A stretch of 64,000 bases of DNA. It comes from Mycolicibacterium flavescens (GTDB taxonomy: Bacteria; Actinomycetota; Actinomycetes; Mycobacteriales; Mycobacteriaceae). Position numbers and translations under genes: made by a program. The notes below the pieces were generated by a model. It worked only from the letters and a program-made list of their open reading frames with translations. It was not told where the DNA came from and ran no database searches. Location of the stretch: the NCBI GenBank assembly GCA_900637135.1, contig LR134353.1, forward strand, positions 4,030,001 to 4,094,000, in the 5' to 3' direction. Positions 25,316-34,384 of this stretch are shown here, piece after piece (positions within the stretch are counted from its first letter, which is position 1; each line of letters starts with the position of its first letter).

Positions 25316-25606
25316 ATGCACGCTGACACCGACGCGGTCCGGGCATTGGCCGCGACCACCGCCGCGCATGCCGACGAACTGTCGGCCATCGCCTCGAAGC
25401 TCGCCGCCCTCACCACATCCGCTGCTGCATTCGGACCCGTCGGTCGGCCGTTCCTCGCGGCGCTGGCCGCCGCCGTCGAGCGTGAGGCCCGCATGGTGGC
25501 TTCGCTGCGCGATCACGCGTCGGCGAGCGGTGAGGCCGCATACCGGACGGCGCTCGCCTATGACGACGCCGACGACCGCGCGGGCGCCCGGGTACTTGGC
25601 GTCTGA
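25316..25606 (+). CDS. EspC-like type VII secretion target protein
   Basis: The 96-residue, alanine-rich, all-helical protein has an N-terminus (DTDAVRALAATTAAHADELSAIASKLAAL) that resembles the EspC/DUF2580 type VII secretion family. Near the C-terminus AYDDADDRAG contains YDDAD, which fits the YxxxD/E export signal; EspC has YSEAD at the same relative place. There is no Sec signal peptide. The ATG at 25316 is chosen inside a longer frame because upstream sequence is opposite upp. The gene ends 2 nt before the WXG-NlpC/P60 gene, so the two products probably form a co-exported pair. Confidence 0.75.
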   Translation: MHADTDAVRALAATTAAHADELSAIASKLAALTTSAAAFGPVGRPFLAALAAAVEREARMVASLRDHASASGEAAYRTALAYDDADDRAGARVLGV

Positions 25607-25608
25607 CG

Positions 25609-26727
25609 ATGCCCAATGCGTTGGTCGCCGGGCTGGCGGCGCCTCTGCGGGACGTCCAGTCGCTGGTCGGCTCGGGCTCGGGTGCCGAGCTCACGACCGC
25701 ACTGCGCGATGTGCACAACGCACTGAGGGAGGTGTCGGCGTCAGTCGGCCAGGCGTGGGGCCGCGCGGCGCAGCACTGGGCGGGCGCGGGTGCTGATGCT
25801 GCCGCGGGCGTGTTCACCGCCGCCGTCGCACAAACCGACGAGCTCGCGCAGCGGGTGGGGCGGCTCGGCTCGGCGGCTGAGGCGGCCGGCGCCGCGGTGG
25901 CGCGGGCTCGTGAGCGCCTGAGCGACATCGTGGACGCTTTCGAGGCGCGGGCGGCCGCGCTCGAGCCGTTCCCCGACTCGCCGGGGCTGACGGAGGAGCT
26001 GGTCGCCGAGGCGCGGCGATCACTAGAAGAGGCCCTGGCGGTCGTCGAGGAATTGCGCGCCGAACTGGACGGGCATGCCGCAGGTCTTCCCACCCCGCCG
26101 CCTGCGCCGGCTGCCGGGCCGGCGCCGACCGCGCCCGCGGGGTTCACCGCCCCGACGGTGCCGTCATCGGGATTCGGCGTTGGTGGTGCGGGACTGCCGA
26201 CCGGCGCCGGAGGGCTGGGTTCGCCTTCAGGCGGGTTCGGTGCGAACCCGGCGGGGCTGGCCTCGCTGGTGCGCGACGTCGCCGAGTTGTCCCGCCCCGA
26301 TGCTCCGACCCCGGACGCGGCGACCTTCGGCGACGGCGTGGCGGTGCGGTTACCCGACGGCAGCACCGCGACCGCACCGAACGCGACGGCCGCGAGCGCC
26401 GTCAGGTATGCCCTGACCCAACTGGGGGTGCCGTACGACTGGGGCGGCACCACACCGGGCGTCGGCCTGGACTGCAGCGGCCTGACGCAGTGGGCCTACT
26501 CCGAAGCCGGTTTGGCCCTGCCACGGTTGGCGCAGGAACAGGATGTCGGCGCGCCCGTGTCGCCGGGCGACCTGAGGCCTGGTGACCTCGCGGTGTGGGA
26601 CGGCCACGTGGCGATGGTGGTCGGCAACGGCCAGATGATCGAGGCCGGCGACCCGGTGAAGTTGTCGCCGATCCGGACGACGAACGCCGGACAGGGCTTC
26701 CAGGGATTCTGGCGGCCGACGGCGTGA
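25609..26727 (+). CDS. NlpC/P60 cell-wall endopeptidase with WXG-like N-terminal domain
   Basis: The 372-residue protein has a helical N-terminal domain (about 1-155) in which WAG at about 60-62 separates two long helices, as in WXG100 proteins. A Pro/Gly-rich linker (about 160-240) leads to an NlpC/P60 catalytic domain. There the catalytic Cys is in GLDCSGLTQWAY, the His in WDGHVAMVVG, and a polar third residue in MIEAGD. This class cuts the D-Glu-meso-DAP link of peptidoglycan stem peptides. No Sec signal or membrane anchor is present, so export through a type VII (ESX) system together with the EspC-like partner is inferred. It stands where M. tuberculosis has sapM, between upp and the Rv3311 gene. 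Confidence 0.85.
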   Translation: MPNALVAGLAAPLRDVQSLVGSGSGAELTTALRDVHNALREVSASVGQAWGRAAQHWAGAGADAAAGVFTAAVAQTDELAQRVGRLGSAAEAAGAAVARARERLSDIVDAFEARAAALEPFPDSPGLTEELVAEARRSLEEALAVVEELRAELDGHAAGLPTPPPAPAAGPAPTAPAGFTAPTVPSSGFGVGGAGLPTGAGGLGSPSGGFGANPAGLASLVRDVAELSRPDAPTPDAATFGDGVAVRLPDGSTATAPNATAASAVRYALTQLGVPYDWGGTTPGVGLDCSGLTQWAYSEAGLALPRLAQEQDVGAPVSPGDLRPGDLAVWDGHVAMVVGNGQMIEAGDPVKLSPIRTTNAGQGFQGFWRPTA

Positions 26728-26763
26728 GGGCATCACCATGGTTTGCGCGTAGTTGGGGGCGCC

Positions 26764-28347
26764 TCAGCCACGGCCGAGCCGGTGGACAGCCGCCGAAAGT
26801 TGCTCGTAAACGGCCAGTTCCGCCCGCAGCGGTGCCAGGATGAGCTCGTCTCCCACCGCGTCCACCCGCCGCCGCAGTTCCGCTGCCGCCCGTCGTCTGC
26901 GTCGCGCCGCGCCCACCGCAACGAAGGGCCGAATGATCACCCGCAGCGCCAGGCCGAGGGCGAGTCCGCCGACGACAAGCACTGTGGGCCAGGCGAATGG
27001 TCCGAGTGACGGGGCCTCGACATCGATCTGCAGGTAGGCCAACACGGCGATCACCCCGAGTGACGCTCCGCCCACAACCGCCGCGGCGAGCAACGCCCAC
27101 TGGAACACGCCGACCAACGCCCACCACCGCGGCGCACGGTCCAGGCCGAGGTTGGTTCCGCCGACGACTCTGTCGAGCGCATCGGGCACGTCTGCCGTCC
27201 GAGACTTGGCTGCCTCCAACATTTTACGAGGCCACGGTGCCGGCAGCCCAGTCGACGCGACGTCGGCCAGCGAGCGGACGGCGGTGTCAACTGCCGCGCG
27301 CGAGGCCGCAGATGCCGAGGGTAACGACGTGCGACGAAGTACTTCGTCATGCCCGTCGGGCTGACTTATTCCTAACCGCCGCAACGGATCTGGTCGTACT
27401 TTGGCCAGCCAGCGCAGCGGCGGCCAACCGACCGCGGCCAACCCGCGTCGATCATAGGCCCGGCCGACCGCGGCCACGACGGTGGGAACACCGGCCGCCG
27501 CCGCCAGCGCGCTCTGCAGCCGTCGTCCGCCGTCGCGCAGCGCGGGATCGGAACGCCGCTGCGGTATCAGCGGGGCAACGCGGGCGGCTGTCGCATCCAG
27601 ATCCGCGCTGACCCGCGCGGTCCGGGCTCGATGGTCGGCCACGGTGGCGGCCAAGAAGTCGTGCAGGGGGGCCACCCAGTCGGGTGTGACCGCCGACGTC
27701 GCCAGCACGGGCACCCCGGCCAACCCGTCGTCGGCCAGCAGCCGGTGGAGGTCGCGCACACACGCGTCCACATCGGAAGACGAGAGCCGGTCGGACTGGT
27801 TGAGCACTACCGCCATCACATCTCGGTGCGCGGCCAGCGGTCGCAGATAGGAGTCGTGTAGCACCGCGTCTGCGTACTTCTGCGGATCGAGCACCCAGAC
27901 AAAGGCGTCGACAAGGCGCACCAGCCGGTCCACCTCGGCCCGATGGGACAACTCGGTGGAGTCGTGATCCGGCAGGTCGAGCAGCACCAGGCCGGACAAC
28001 TCCGGGGCCGCCGACGCGTCGCTGTACTGCCGAGTCCCGATCTCCAACCAATCCAACAGTTCCGTTGCGCCCGAACGCCCGAACACAACGGCCTGGGTGG
28101 CCGACGTCGTCGGTCGGCGTACGCCGACCACTGCCAGAGGCGCGCCGACGATGGCGTTGAACAACGACGACTTCCCGCTGCCGGTCGCGCCGGCCAACGC
28201 AACCACGGTGTTCTCACCCGACAGCCGTAACCGAGTTCCGGCACGCTGGTCCAGGCCTCGCAGTTCGGCGAGCAGCTCGTCAGGAAGGCGACCGTCCCCC
28301 AGCGCGGTGATCGCCGACAACGCCGCCAGGCGATCGGTCAGCGTCAC
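26764..28347 (-). CDS. Dynamin-like/YfjP-type membrane GTPase, second of a pair
   Basis: The 527-residue protein has a GTPase domain: P-loop GATGSGKSS (about 53-61), switch I threonines PTTSATQ, switch II DLPDHDS (about 124-130) and NQSDR as the NKxD-like base motif (about 183-187). After a helical middle part come two transmembrane segments at about 410-475 (WALVGVFQWALLAAAVVGG and WPTVLVVGGLALGLALRV), then a basic cytosolic helix. It overlaps the stop of the upstream GTPase gene by 4 nt, so the two are coupled. Such tandem GTPases in actinomycetes form heteromeric membrane-remodelling complexes. The specific role here is unknown. Confidence 0.8.
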   Translation of the reverse strand: MTLTDRLAALSAITALGDGRLPDELLAELRGLDQRAGTRLRLSGENTVVALAGATGSGKSSLFNAIVGAPLAVVGVRRPTTSATQAVVFGRSGATELLDWLEIGTRQYSDASAAPELSGLVLLDLPDHDSTELSHRAEVDRLVRLVDAFVWVLDPQKYADAVLHDSYLRPLAAHRDVMAVVLNQSDRLSSSDVDACVRDLHRLLADDGLAGVPVLATSAVTPDWVAPLHDFLAATVADHRARTARVSADLDATAARVAPLIPQRRSDPALRDGGRRLQSALAAAAGVPTVVAAVGRAYDRRGLAAVGWPPLRWLAKVRPDPLRRLGISQPDGHDEVLRRTSLPSASAASRAAVDTAVRSLADVASTGLPAPWPRKMLEAAKSRTADVPDALDRVVGGTNLGLDRAPRWWALVGVFQWALLAAAVVGGASLGVIAVLAYLQIDVEAPSLGPFAWPTVLVVGGLALGLALRVIIRPFVAVGAARRRRRAAAELRRRVDAVGDELILAPLRAELAVYEQLSAAVHRLGRG

Positions 28348-30014
28348 CGCAGCACCGCCGCCATGCGATCGGCGGCCACTCGCAACTGGTCACCGGAGAT
28401 CATCGCCGACGCCGCCCCGAGCACCTCGTCGTACCGAGCGGCGTCCTGGTGCAACAGCCCGTCGACGCGGACCAGCAGCTCCTCGCGGGCCCGCCGGGCC
28501 AAGCCGCGGACCGCTTGCTCGCCGAAGATCGCCTCGAGGACCTTCTGGCTGGCCACCGTCGTGCCGCCCGCCACCGCTATCTCCGCGCCGGTCAGCCCGG
28601 CCGTCTGGCTGAACACCGCCAACATGACCACCAGTCCCGCACCATTGACGCCGTAGGAGGCCAGTCGTGCCCCCGTCCGCTTCGACGCGCCCTCCGTACG
28701 CACAAGTTCGAGCACAAACTCCTGCCAGTCGCGGACCATCCGCTCCACGGCCTCGGCCAGCCCGGCAGCGGGACGGGCCAATGCGTCGGTCAGCAGGCTT
28801 GCTCCGGCCTGGTGCCGGGCCCAGCAGCCGTACGCCGTCTCGGTGGCATCCTCCACTGCGGCCTGAACAACCGTCGCGATGCCGGACTCCAATGCTGAAC
28901 CCAGTTCCTCGACGGGGGTGGGCCGCCCGCTAACCGCGGCCACCACCCGGTCGCGGATTCGGCCGACGCGCGACTCCAGTTTGCGCAGGAATTCGCCGGT
29001 TCCGACGACGTCCTGCCAGCGAGCCAGCACCTCGCCGCGCAGCAACGCGCCATCGCGGATCGCCTCTTCCACCCGCGCCAGCGCGCCCGCATAGGACGAA
29101 GACACACACGACTCCAGCTGCTTGCGCACCGCGGCCTGCTCATCGGCCGCCTCGGCCAACGCGTATGCCCGAGGCGCGAGGCTGCGGAGTGCCCCGTCCA
29201 AGGTGTAGCGGACCACCGCGGCACGCTGCTCCGCATCCGCGGTCAGGCTCGCCAGCCACGAGCGGATTGGGGCGATCGCCTTCTCCCGCAACAGCCCGCC
29301 TCGTAACGACTGCTCGACGATAACGAACAGCGGCGCGCCTCCCAACCCATTGGCTGCGAGCATGTCCGACAGGTGCGCACCGATGTCCCTCACCGCTTCC
29401 GGCGGGCAGCGGTCGAGCACGATGGCGATCGCCGTCCCCCGGTCCCGCGCTGTGTGCAGCAGCTGCCAAGGCACCGCGTCGGCGTAGCGGGCCGCGGTGG
29501 TCAGGAAGATCCACAGGTCGGCGGCGGCCAGCAGAGTGGCCGCGAGCTCCCGGTTCGTGCTCACCACGCTGTCGATATCCGGAGCGTCGAGCAGCGCGAG
29601 CCCGGGGCCGATACCCGTATTTGTCGCCAACCGCAGGCCATCGGGCCCCGACGAGCGCGGCAACTGCGGCAGGATCCGATTGTCGGTGAACCACATCAGG
29701 TCTGTCGGATGGCACACGATCACCGGCCCCCGGGTGGTTGGCCGCAGCACACCTGCCGGGCTCACATCGACACCGACCAATGAGTTGATCAGCGTCGACT
29801 TCCCGGCGCCCGTGGAGCCACCGACGACCGCCAGCAGCGGGGCGTCGATACTGCGCAACCGAGGAATCAGATAGTCGGCCAGCTGCCCGGCCAGCTCGCG
29901 GCGGTCACGCTCGGCCGGCCACGCCGACGGCGCAGGTAGCGGAAATGTCGTCCGTGCCAACACCTGGCTCAGGTCGACCACCGCATCGACCAGGTCGGTG
30001 GCTTCCGTCATCAC
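28344..30014 (-). CDS. Dynamin-like GTPase, first of a pair
   Basis: The 556-residue protein has P-loop GGSTGAGKST (about 65-74), switch I RPTTRGP (about 91-97), switch II DAPDIDS (about 138-144), and LDRCPPE near about 190-196 in place of a standard NKxD. A long helical stalk follows, with a hydrophobic patch at about 455-490 (VNGAGLVVMLAVFSQTAGL) that could be a membrane paddle. The 4-nt overlap with the downstream GTPase gene shows they are expressed together. They are distinct from IniA/IniC, the known mycobacterial dynamin-like pair, as far as context shows. It is convergent with nothing and divergent from the Rv3311-like gene. Confidence 0.78.
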   Translation of the reverse strand: MMTEATDLVDAVVDLSQVLARTTFPLPAPSAWPAERDRRELAGQLADYLIPRLRSIDAPLLAVVGGSTGAGKSTLINSLVGVDVSPAGVLRPTTRGPVIVCHPTDLMWFTDNRILPQLPRSSGPDGLRLATNTGIGPGLALLDAPDIDSVVSTNRELAATLLAAADLWIFLTTAARYADAVPWQLLHTARDRGTAIAIVLDRCPPEAVRDIGAHLSDMLAANGLGGAPLFVIVEQSLRGGLLREKAIAPIRSWLASLTADAEQRAAVVRYTLDGALRSLAPRAYALAEAADEQAAVRKQLESCVSSSYAGALARVEEAIRDGALLRGEVLARWQDVVGTGEFLRKLESRVGRIRDRVVAAVSGRPTPVEELGSALESGIATVVQAAVEDATETAYGCWARHQAGASLLTDALARPAAGLAEAVERMVRDWQEFVLELVRTEGASKRTGARLASYGVNGAGLVVMLAVFSQTAGLTGAEIAVAGGTTVASQKVLEAIFGEQAVRGLARRAREELLVRVDGLLHQDAARYDEVLGAASAMISGDQLRVAADRMAAVLR

Positions 30015-30135
30015 GCCAGCCTGCCCTAGCTGCTCCCGAAGGTGGGCTGATTTCGCGCGCCGACCACACGAACCCTCCGAAGCGGCTCGCTACCGTTGGG
30101 CCCTGCTCCGCGCAGGGGCGTGCGGGTCGAGTGGC

Positions 30136-30141
30136 TATCCT
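30136..30141 (+). promoter_or_regulatory. Predicted leaderless -10 for the Rv3311-like gene
   Basis: TATCCT with 7 nt to the ATG at 30149 fits TANNNT leaderless geometry and fixes the start 68 codons inside the longest open frame. Confidence 0.55.
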
Positions 30142-30148
30142 GTGCCGC

Positions 30149-31417
30149 ATGGCTGCTGACATCGTGGCGATCCGGCTCGGCTTGACCAAGGGCGACCTCT
30201 ACACGTTGTGGGCTCCACGCTGGCGTGATGGCGGCGACGAGTGGGAGGCGTTCCTCGGCAAGGACGAGGATCTGTACGGGTTCGAGTCGGTCGCCGACCT
30301 GGTCGCGTTCGTCAGGGCCGACAAGGACAACGACCTGGTCGATCACCCCGCATGGACCAAGATCACCGAGGCCAACGCCCACCGCCTGGACCCGGTCGAG
30401 GAGCACCAGTACGACGTGATCGGCGTGCCGGAGATCGTCGCCGAGAAGGTCAGCGAGGACGCGGTTCGGCAGCTGCACCGCACACTGGTGATCGTCTCGT
30501 CGCTCGGCTCGGTGTGCGAACTTCCGGTCGTCACAAGGTTTTTCAACGGCAACCCGGTGCTGGGCACGCTCGGCGGCGGGATCGAGGCCTTCTCCGGTCG
30601 CAGCGGACGCAAACGGTGGGGCGAGATCGAGGCGGTCATCGCCCGGGCCTGGGACAACGTCGTCGACGCGCTCGACGAGGTGATCACAATCCCCGACGTC
30701 GACGCCGCCGCCTCGCAGAAGGCCGAAGCCGAGCTGGCCGAGCCGGCGCCGGAACCCGAAGAGGGCGAGCTGGTCGAAGAGGTTTCCGAGGCCGAATCCC
30801 CGGACGAGGCCGAGGAAGAGGAGTCCGACGCCCTGAGCTCCCAGGCGCAGAGCCAGGTGCTGGGCAGCGACGAGGACTTCTGGCTCAAGGTCGGCATCGA
30901 CCCGGTCCGGTTGATGACGAGCGCGGGAACCTACTACACGCTGCGCTGCTACCTCGACGATCAGCCGGTCTTCCTCGGCCGCAACGGGCGTATCAGCGTG
31001 TTCGGTTCCGAGCGAGCACTGGCGCGCTACCTGGCCGACGAACACGACCACGACCTGTCGGGTCTTGCCACCTACGACGACATCCGCACGGCCGCCACCG
31101 ACGGCTCGCTTCAGGTCGAGATCACCGACGACAACGTCTACGTGTTGACGGGCATCGTCGACGATCTCGCGGACGGGCCCGACGCGTTGGATCGCGACCA
31201 ATTGGAGCTCGCCGTCGAACTGCTCCGCGATGTCGGCGACTACTCGGAAGACACGACCGTCGACCAGACCCTCGATGCGGACCAGCCGCTCGGAAGGCTG
31301 ATCGCGCACGTCCTGGAACCCGGCACCGTCCGCGCACCGAGCCCGCCGTACGCCAAGGCCGTCGAACAATGGGAGGCGTTGGAGGCGTTCGTCGAGTCGC
31401 GGCTTCGTCCCGAATAG
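30149..31417 (+). CDS. Conserved acidic mycobacterial protein (Rv3311-like)
   Basis: The protein of about 422 residues is strongly acidic and probably cytosolic, with no signal or membrane segment. Two related halves (about 1-180 and 240-420) each contain a LGRN/LGKDEDLYGF...LVAFVRAD-type segment, e.g. FLGKDEDLYGFESVADLV and FLGRNGRISVFGSERALARYL, which suggests an internal duplication. They are joined by a Glu-rich disordered linker (about 190-230). Length and position match Rv3311, whose function I do not know. The stop is followed by repeat copy C. Confidence 0.85.
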   Translation: MAADIVAIRLGLTKGDLYTLWAPRWRDGGDEWEAFLGKDEDLYGFESVADLVAFVRADKDNDLVDHPAWTKITEANAHRLDPVEEHQYDVIGVPEIVAEKVSEDAVRQLHRTLVIVSSLGSVCELPVVTRFFNGNPVLGTLGGGIEAFSGRSGRKRWGEIEAVIARAWDNVVDALDEVITIPDVDAAASQKAEAELAEPAPEPEEGELVEEVSEAESPDEAEEEESDALSSQAQSQVLGSDEDFWLKVGIDPVRLMTSAGTYYTLRCYLDDQPVFLGRNGRISVFGSERALARYLADEHDHDLSGLATYDDIRTAATDGSLQVEITDDNVYVLTGIVDDLADGPDALDRDQLELAVELLRDVGDYSEDTTVDQTLDADQPLGRLIAHVLEPGTVRAPSPPYAKAVEQWEALEAFVESRLRPE

Positions 31418-31428
31418 ACACTCGTCAA

Positions 31429-31493
31429 CCGCGAGCGACCGCAAACTGTCAAGCGGACGCGGCGTGTCCGTGTGCAAACACGGCCGCTCGCGG
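31429..31493 (+). repeat. 65-bp hairpin repeat, copy C
   Basis: Arms CCGCGAGCGACCG (31429-31441) and CGGCCGCTCGCGG (31481-31493) differ by one position from full complementarity. The 39-nt centre shares ACTGTC, GCGGCGTGTC and spacing with copy B. It lies between two convergent genes, 12 nt after one stop and 9 nt before the other. Confidence 0.85.
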
Positions 31494-31502
31494 GGGTGCT
31501 GG

Positions 31503-32588
31503 TCAGCCGATCAGGACGGCGTACCGCGGCTTGATGACGTCGTCGATGATCGACAGGCGCTCGTCGAACGAGACGAACGCCGACTTCATCGCGTTGATCG
31601 TGAACCGCTGCAGATCGCTCCAGCCGTAGCCGAAGGTCTCGACCAGGCGCAGCATCTCCTGGCTCATCGTCGTATCGCTCATCAGCCGGTTGTCGGTGTT
31701 AACGGTGACGCGGAAGCGCAGCCGCGCCAACAGGTCGAACGGATGCTCGGCGATGCTGGCCACCGCACCGGTCTGCACGTTGGACGAGGGACACATCTCG
31801 AACGGGATCCGCTTGTCGCGCAGCAGTGCCGCGAGCCGGCCCAGTTGCGCGGTGCCGTCAGGTGCGACGGTGATGTCATCGACGATGCGCACACCGTGGC
31901 CGAGGCGGTCGGCGCCGCAGTAGGCGATCGCCTCGTGGATCGACGGCAGACCGAAGGCCTCCCCCGCGTGAATCGTGAAGCGCGCGTTGTTGCCTCGCAT
32001 GTACTCGAAGGCGTCGAGATGCCGTGTCGGCGGATGGCCGGCTTCTGCACCCGCGATGTCGAAACCGACAACGCCCTTGTCGCGGAACCGAACCGCCAAT
32101 TCGGCGATCTCGAGTGAACGCGCCGCGTGCCGCATCGCGGTCACCAGGCAGCGCACGGTGATCGTCCGCCCTTCGGCGCTGGCCGCCTTCTCACCGTCGG
32201 CGAACCCGGCCATCACCGCGTCGACGACGGCGTCCAGCGACAGCCCACCGTCGATGTGCAGTTCGGGGGCGAAGCGAACCTCGGCGTAGACCACGTTGTC
32301 GGCGGCGAGATCCTCGACGCACTCGTAGGCCACCCGGTGCAGCGCCTCGGGTGTCTGCATGACGCCGACGGTGTGAGCGAACGGCTCCAGATAGCGCACC
32401 AGCGATCCGCTGTGTGCGGCGGTGCGGAAGAACGTCGCCAGCTCGTCGACATCGGTGGCCGGAAGGTCGTCGTAACCCGTCGCCTCGGCCAGCTCCAGGA
32501 CGGTCGCGGGCCGCAACCCGCCGTCCAGGTGGTCGTGCAGCAGCGCCTTGGGCGCTTGTCTGATTGAGTCCAGCGAAAGCGTCGTCAT
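31503..32588 (-). CDS. add: Adenosine deaminase
   Basis: The 361-residue zinc enzyme converts adenosine to inosine. Zn ligands are HDHLDGG (about 18-24, HxH), HAGE with the catalytic Glu (about 209-212), and TVNTDN with the metal Asp (about 291-296). EMCPSSN is a further family segment. It matches Rv3313c. It begins 12 nt after deoA and is the last gene of the cdd-deoA-add salvage operon. The inosine product would feed the deoD phosphorylase encoded about 10 kb away. Confidence 0.95.
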   Translation of the reverse strand: MTTLSLDSIRQAPKALLHDHLDGGLRPATVLELAEATGYDDLPATDVDELATFFRTAAHSGSLVRYLEPFAHTVGVMQTPEALHRVAYECVEDLAADNVVYAEVRFAPELHIDGGLSLDAVVDAVMAGFADGEKAASAEGRTITVRCLVTAMRHAARSLEIAELAVRFRDKGVVGFDIAGAEAGHPPTRHLDAFEYMRGNNARFTIHAGEAFGLPSIHEAIAYCGADRLGHGVRIVDDITVAPDGTAQLGRLAALLRDKRIPFEMCPSSNVQTGAVASIAEHPFDLLARLRFRVTVNTDNRLMSDTTMSQEMLRLVETFGYGWSDLQRFTINAMKSAFVSFDERLSIIDDVIKPRYAVLIG

Positions 32589-32600
32589 GTCGGTCTCCGG

Positions 32601-33938
32601 TCAGTCTCCGCTCGTGATTCGGTCGATGATCAGCGGACGCGCCGGCGGTTCGGCGTCGCCGACGGCCCAGCCGCCGGACAGTTCGGCGATCGCCCCGTCG
32701 AAACGGTCGGGGGTCTCGGTGTACAGCGTGAACAGCGGCTCTCCGGCGCTCACCGGTTCGCCCACCCGCCGGTGGATGTACATCCCCGCGCCCGGCTGGA
32801 CCCGCTCACCAGGAGCGGAGCGGCCCGCTCCGAGCCGCCACACCGCCAGACCCACCGCCATCGCGTCGATGCTCTCCATCCTGCCATCGCGCGGCGCCGT
32901 GATGGTTTCGGCGTGAGGACCGACGGGCAGGTCCTGGCCCAGATCACCGCCCTGTGCGGCGACGAGGTCGCGGAACCGGTCCATCGCCGAGCCGTCCGCA
33001 AGGGTCTGGGCCGGGTCCACACCGTCGAGGCCCGCGGCATCGAGCATCTCGGAGGCCAGGGTGACCGTGAGCTCGACCACGTCGGGCGGACCGCCACCGG
33101 CGAGCACCTCCAGCGATTCGGCCACCTCCACGGCATTGCCGACGGCGCGGCCCAGCGGTGTGGACATGTCGGTCAGCACCGCCCGGGTGGTCAGGCCGTG
33201 CGCGGTGCCCAGTTCGACCATCGTGCGGGCCAGCTCCCGCGACTCCTCGTCCGTCTTCAGGAATGCACCCGAACCGACCTTGGTGTCGAGCACCAATGCG
33301 TTGGCGCCCTCCGCGATCTTCTTGCTCATCACCGAACTCGCGATCAACGGCAGCGACTCCGTGGTCGCCGTGATGTCGCGCAGCGCATAGATCTTGCGGT
33401 CGGCGGGTGCCAGTTCACCGGCAGCGAAGATCGCAGCGCCCAGGTCGCAAAGCTGTTGGCGGATCTGGTGTTTGGAGATCTCAGCGGTGAACCCGGCGAT
33501 GGACTCCAGCTTGTCGAGCGTGCCGCCGGTATGGCCGAGGCCTCGTCCGGCGGCCTGGGGCACCGCGCCGCCGCAGGCCATCACGACGGGCACCAGCGGG
33601 ATGGTGGTCTTGTCCCCGACACCACCGGTGGAGTGCTTGTCCACCAACGCCAGAGGCTTTCCGCCGCGACGGAGATCGCTGAAGTCCATTTGCTCGCCGG
33701 AGGCGACCATCGCCGCCGTCCAACGGGCGATCTCGGCTGCCGTCATACCGCGCAGGAAGATCGCCATCAGCAACGCCGACATCTGCTCGTCGGCCACCCG
33801 GCCATGGGTGTAGGCGTCGATCACCCAGTCGATCGCCGCATCGGAGAGCACGCCACCGTCGCGCTTGGTCCGGATCACCGTCGGAGCATCAAACGGATGC
33901 GACATCGGGCCGGGTGCGTCAAATGTGAACTGCGTCAC
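32601..33938 (-). CDS. deoA: Thymidine phosphorylase
   Basis: This protein of about 445 residues splits thymidine and deoxyuridine to base plus deoxyribose-1-phosphate. KHSTGGVGDKTT (about 101-112) is the phosphate-binding motif, and LDKLESI, ALRDITATTES and DTKVGSGAFLK are all present. The frame is open further upstream, but the GTG at 33938 overlaps the cdd stop (GTGA at 33935-33938), which is the expected coupled start. Between the start and the conserved VIRTKRDGG it carries a second possible Met (MSHPFDAP). Confidence 0.94.
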   Translation of the reverse strand: MTQFTFDAPGPMSHPFDAPTVIRTKRDGGVLSDAAIDWVIDAYTHGRVADEQMSALLMAIFLRGMTAAEIARWTAAMVASGEQMDFSDLRRGGKPLALVDKHSTGGVGDKTTIPLVPVVMACGGAVPQAAGRGLGHTGGTLDKLESIAGFTAEISKHQIRQQLCDLGAAIFAAGELAPADRKIYALRDITATTESLPLIASSVMSKKIAEGANALVLDTKVGSGAFLKTDEESRELARTMVELGTAHGLTTRAVLTDMSTPLGRAVGNAVEVAESLEVLAGGGPPDVVELTVTLASEMLDAAGLDGVDPAQTLADGSAMDRFRDLVAAQGGDLGQDLPVGPHAETITAPRDGRMESIDAMAVGLAVWRLGAGRSAPGERVQPGAGMYIHRRVGEPVSAGEPLFTLYTETPDRFDGAIAELSGGWAVGDAEPPARPLIIDRITSGD

Positions 33939-34357
33939 GGAGTTTCCCCATCCCGCGGCCCCTCCCGACGGGCCAGGTCCTGCGGGCCGAACGCGTCGGG
34001 AAGCAGCTCGGCCAGCGGCCGCGGTCCGCCCGGATGGTCGATCAGCATCTCCGGCCCGCCGTGCTCGAGCAGCACCTGACGACACCGGCCGCACGGCATG
34101 AGCAGCTCCCCCGCCGCGTCGACGCACGACAGCGCGATCAGTCGCCCGCCGCCGCCCGAATGCAGGTCGCAGACCACCGCGCACTCCGCACAGAGACCAA
34201 GACCATATGAGACATTTTCCACATTGCAACCAGTCGCCACCCGCCCGTCGTCGACCAGGGCGGCCGCGCCGACCGCGAACCCCGAATATGGCGCGTACGC
34301 TGCCCTGGACACTTCAGTTGCCCTGTGACGCAACGTATTCCAATTGATCTCCGACAT
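33935..34357 (-). CDS. cdd: Cytidine deaminase
   Basis: The 140-residue homotetrameric Zn enzyme deaminates cytidine to uridine. CAECAV carries the Zn Cys and catalytic Glu (about 57-60), and MPCGRCRQVL carries the two other Zn cysteines (about 87-96). The start is the ATG at 34357 (MSEINW) with a GGGTGGGACG ribosome region, 25 codons inside the longest frame. It is the first gene of the salvage operon, divergent from sdhC. A 10-bp palindrome GAATGCATTC lies 27 nt upstream (34385-34394). Confidence 0.95.
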   Translation of the reverse strand: MSEINWNTLRHRATEVSRAAYAPYSGFAVGAAALVDDGRVATGCNVENVSYGLGLCAECAVVCDLHSGGGGRLIALSCVDAAGELLMPCGRCRQVLLEHGGPEMLIDHPGGPRPLAELLPDAFGPQDLARREGPRDGETP

Positions 34358-34384
34358 CGTCCCACCCTCGCCCGGCCGGTTCTG

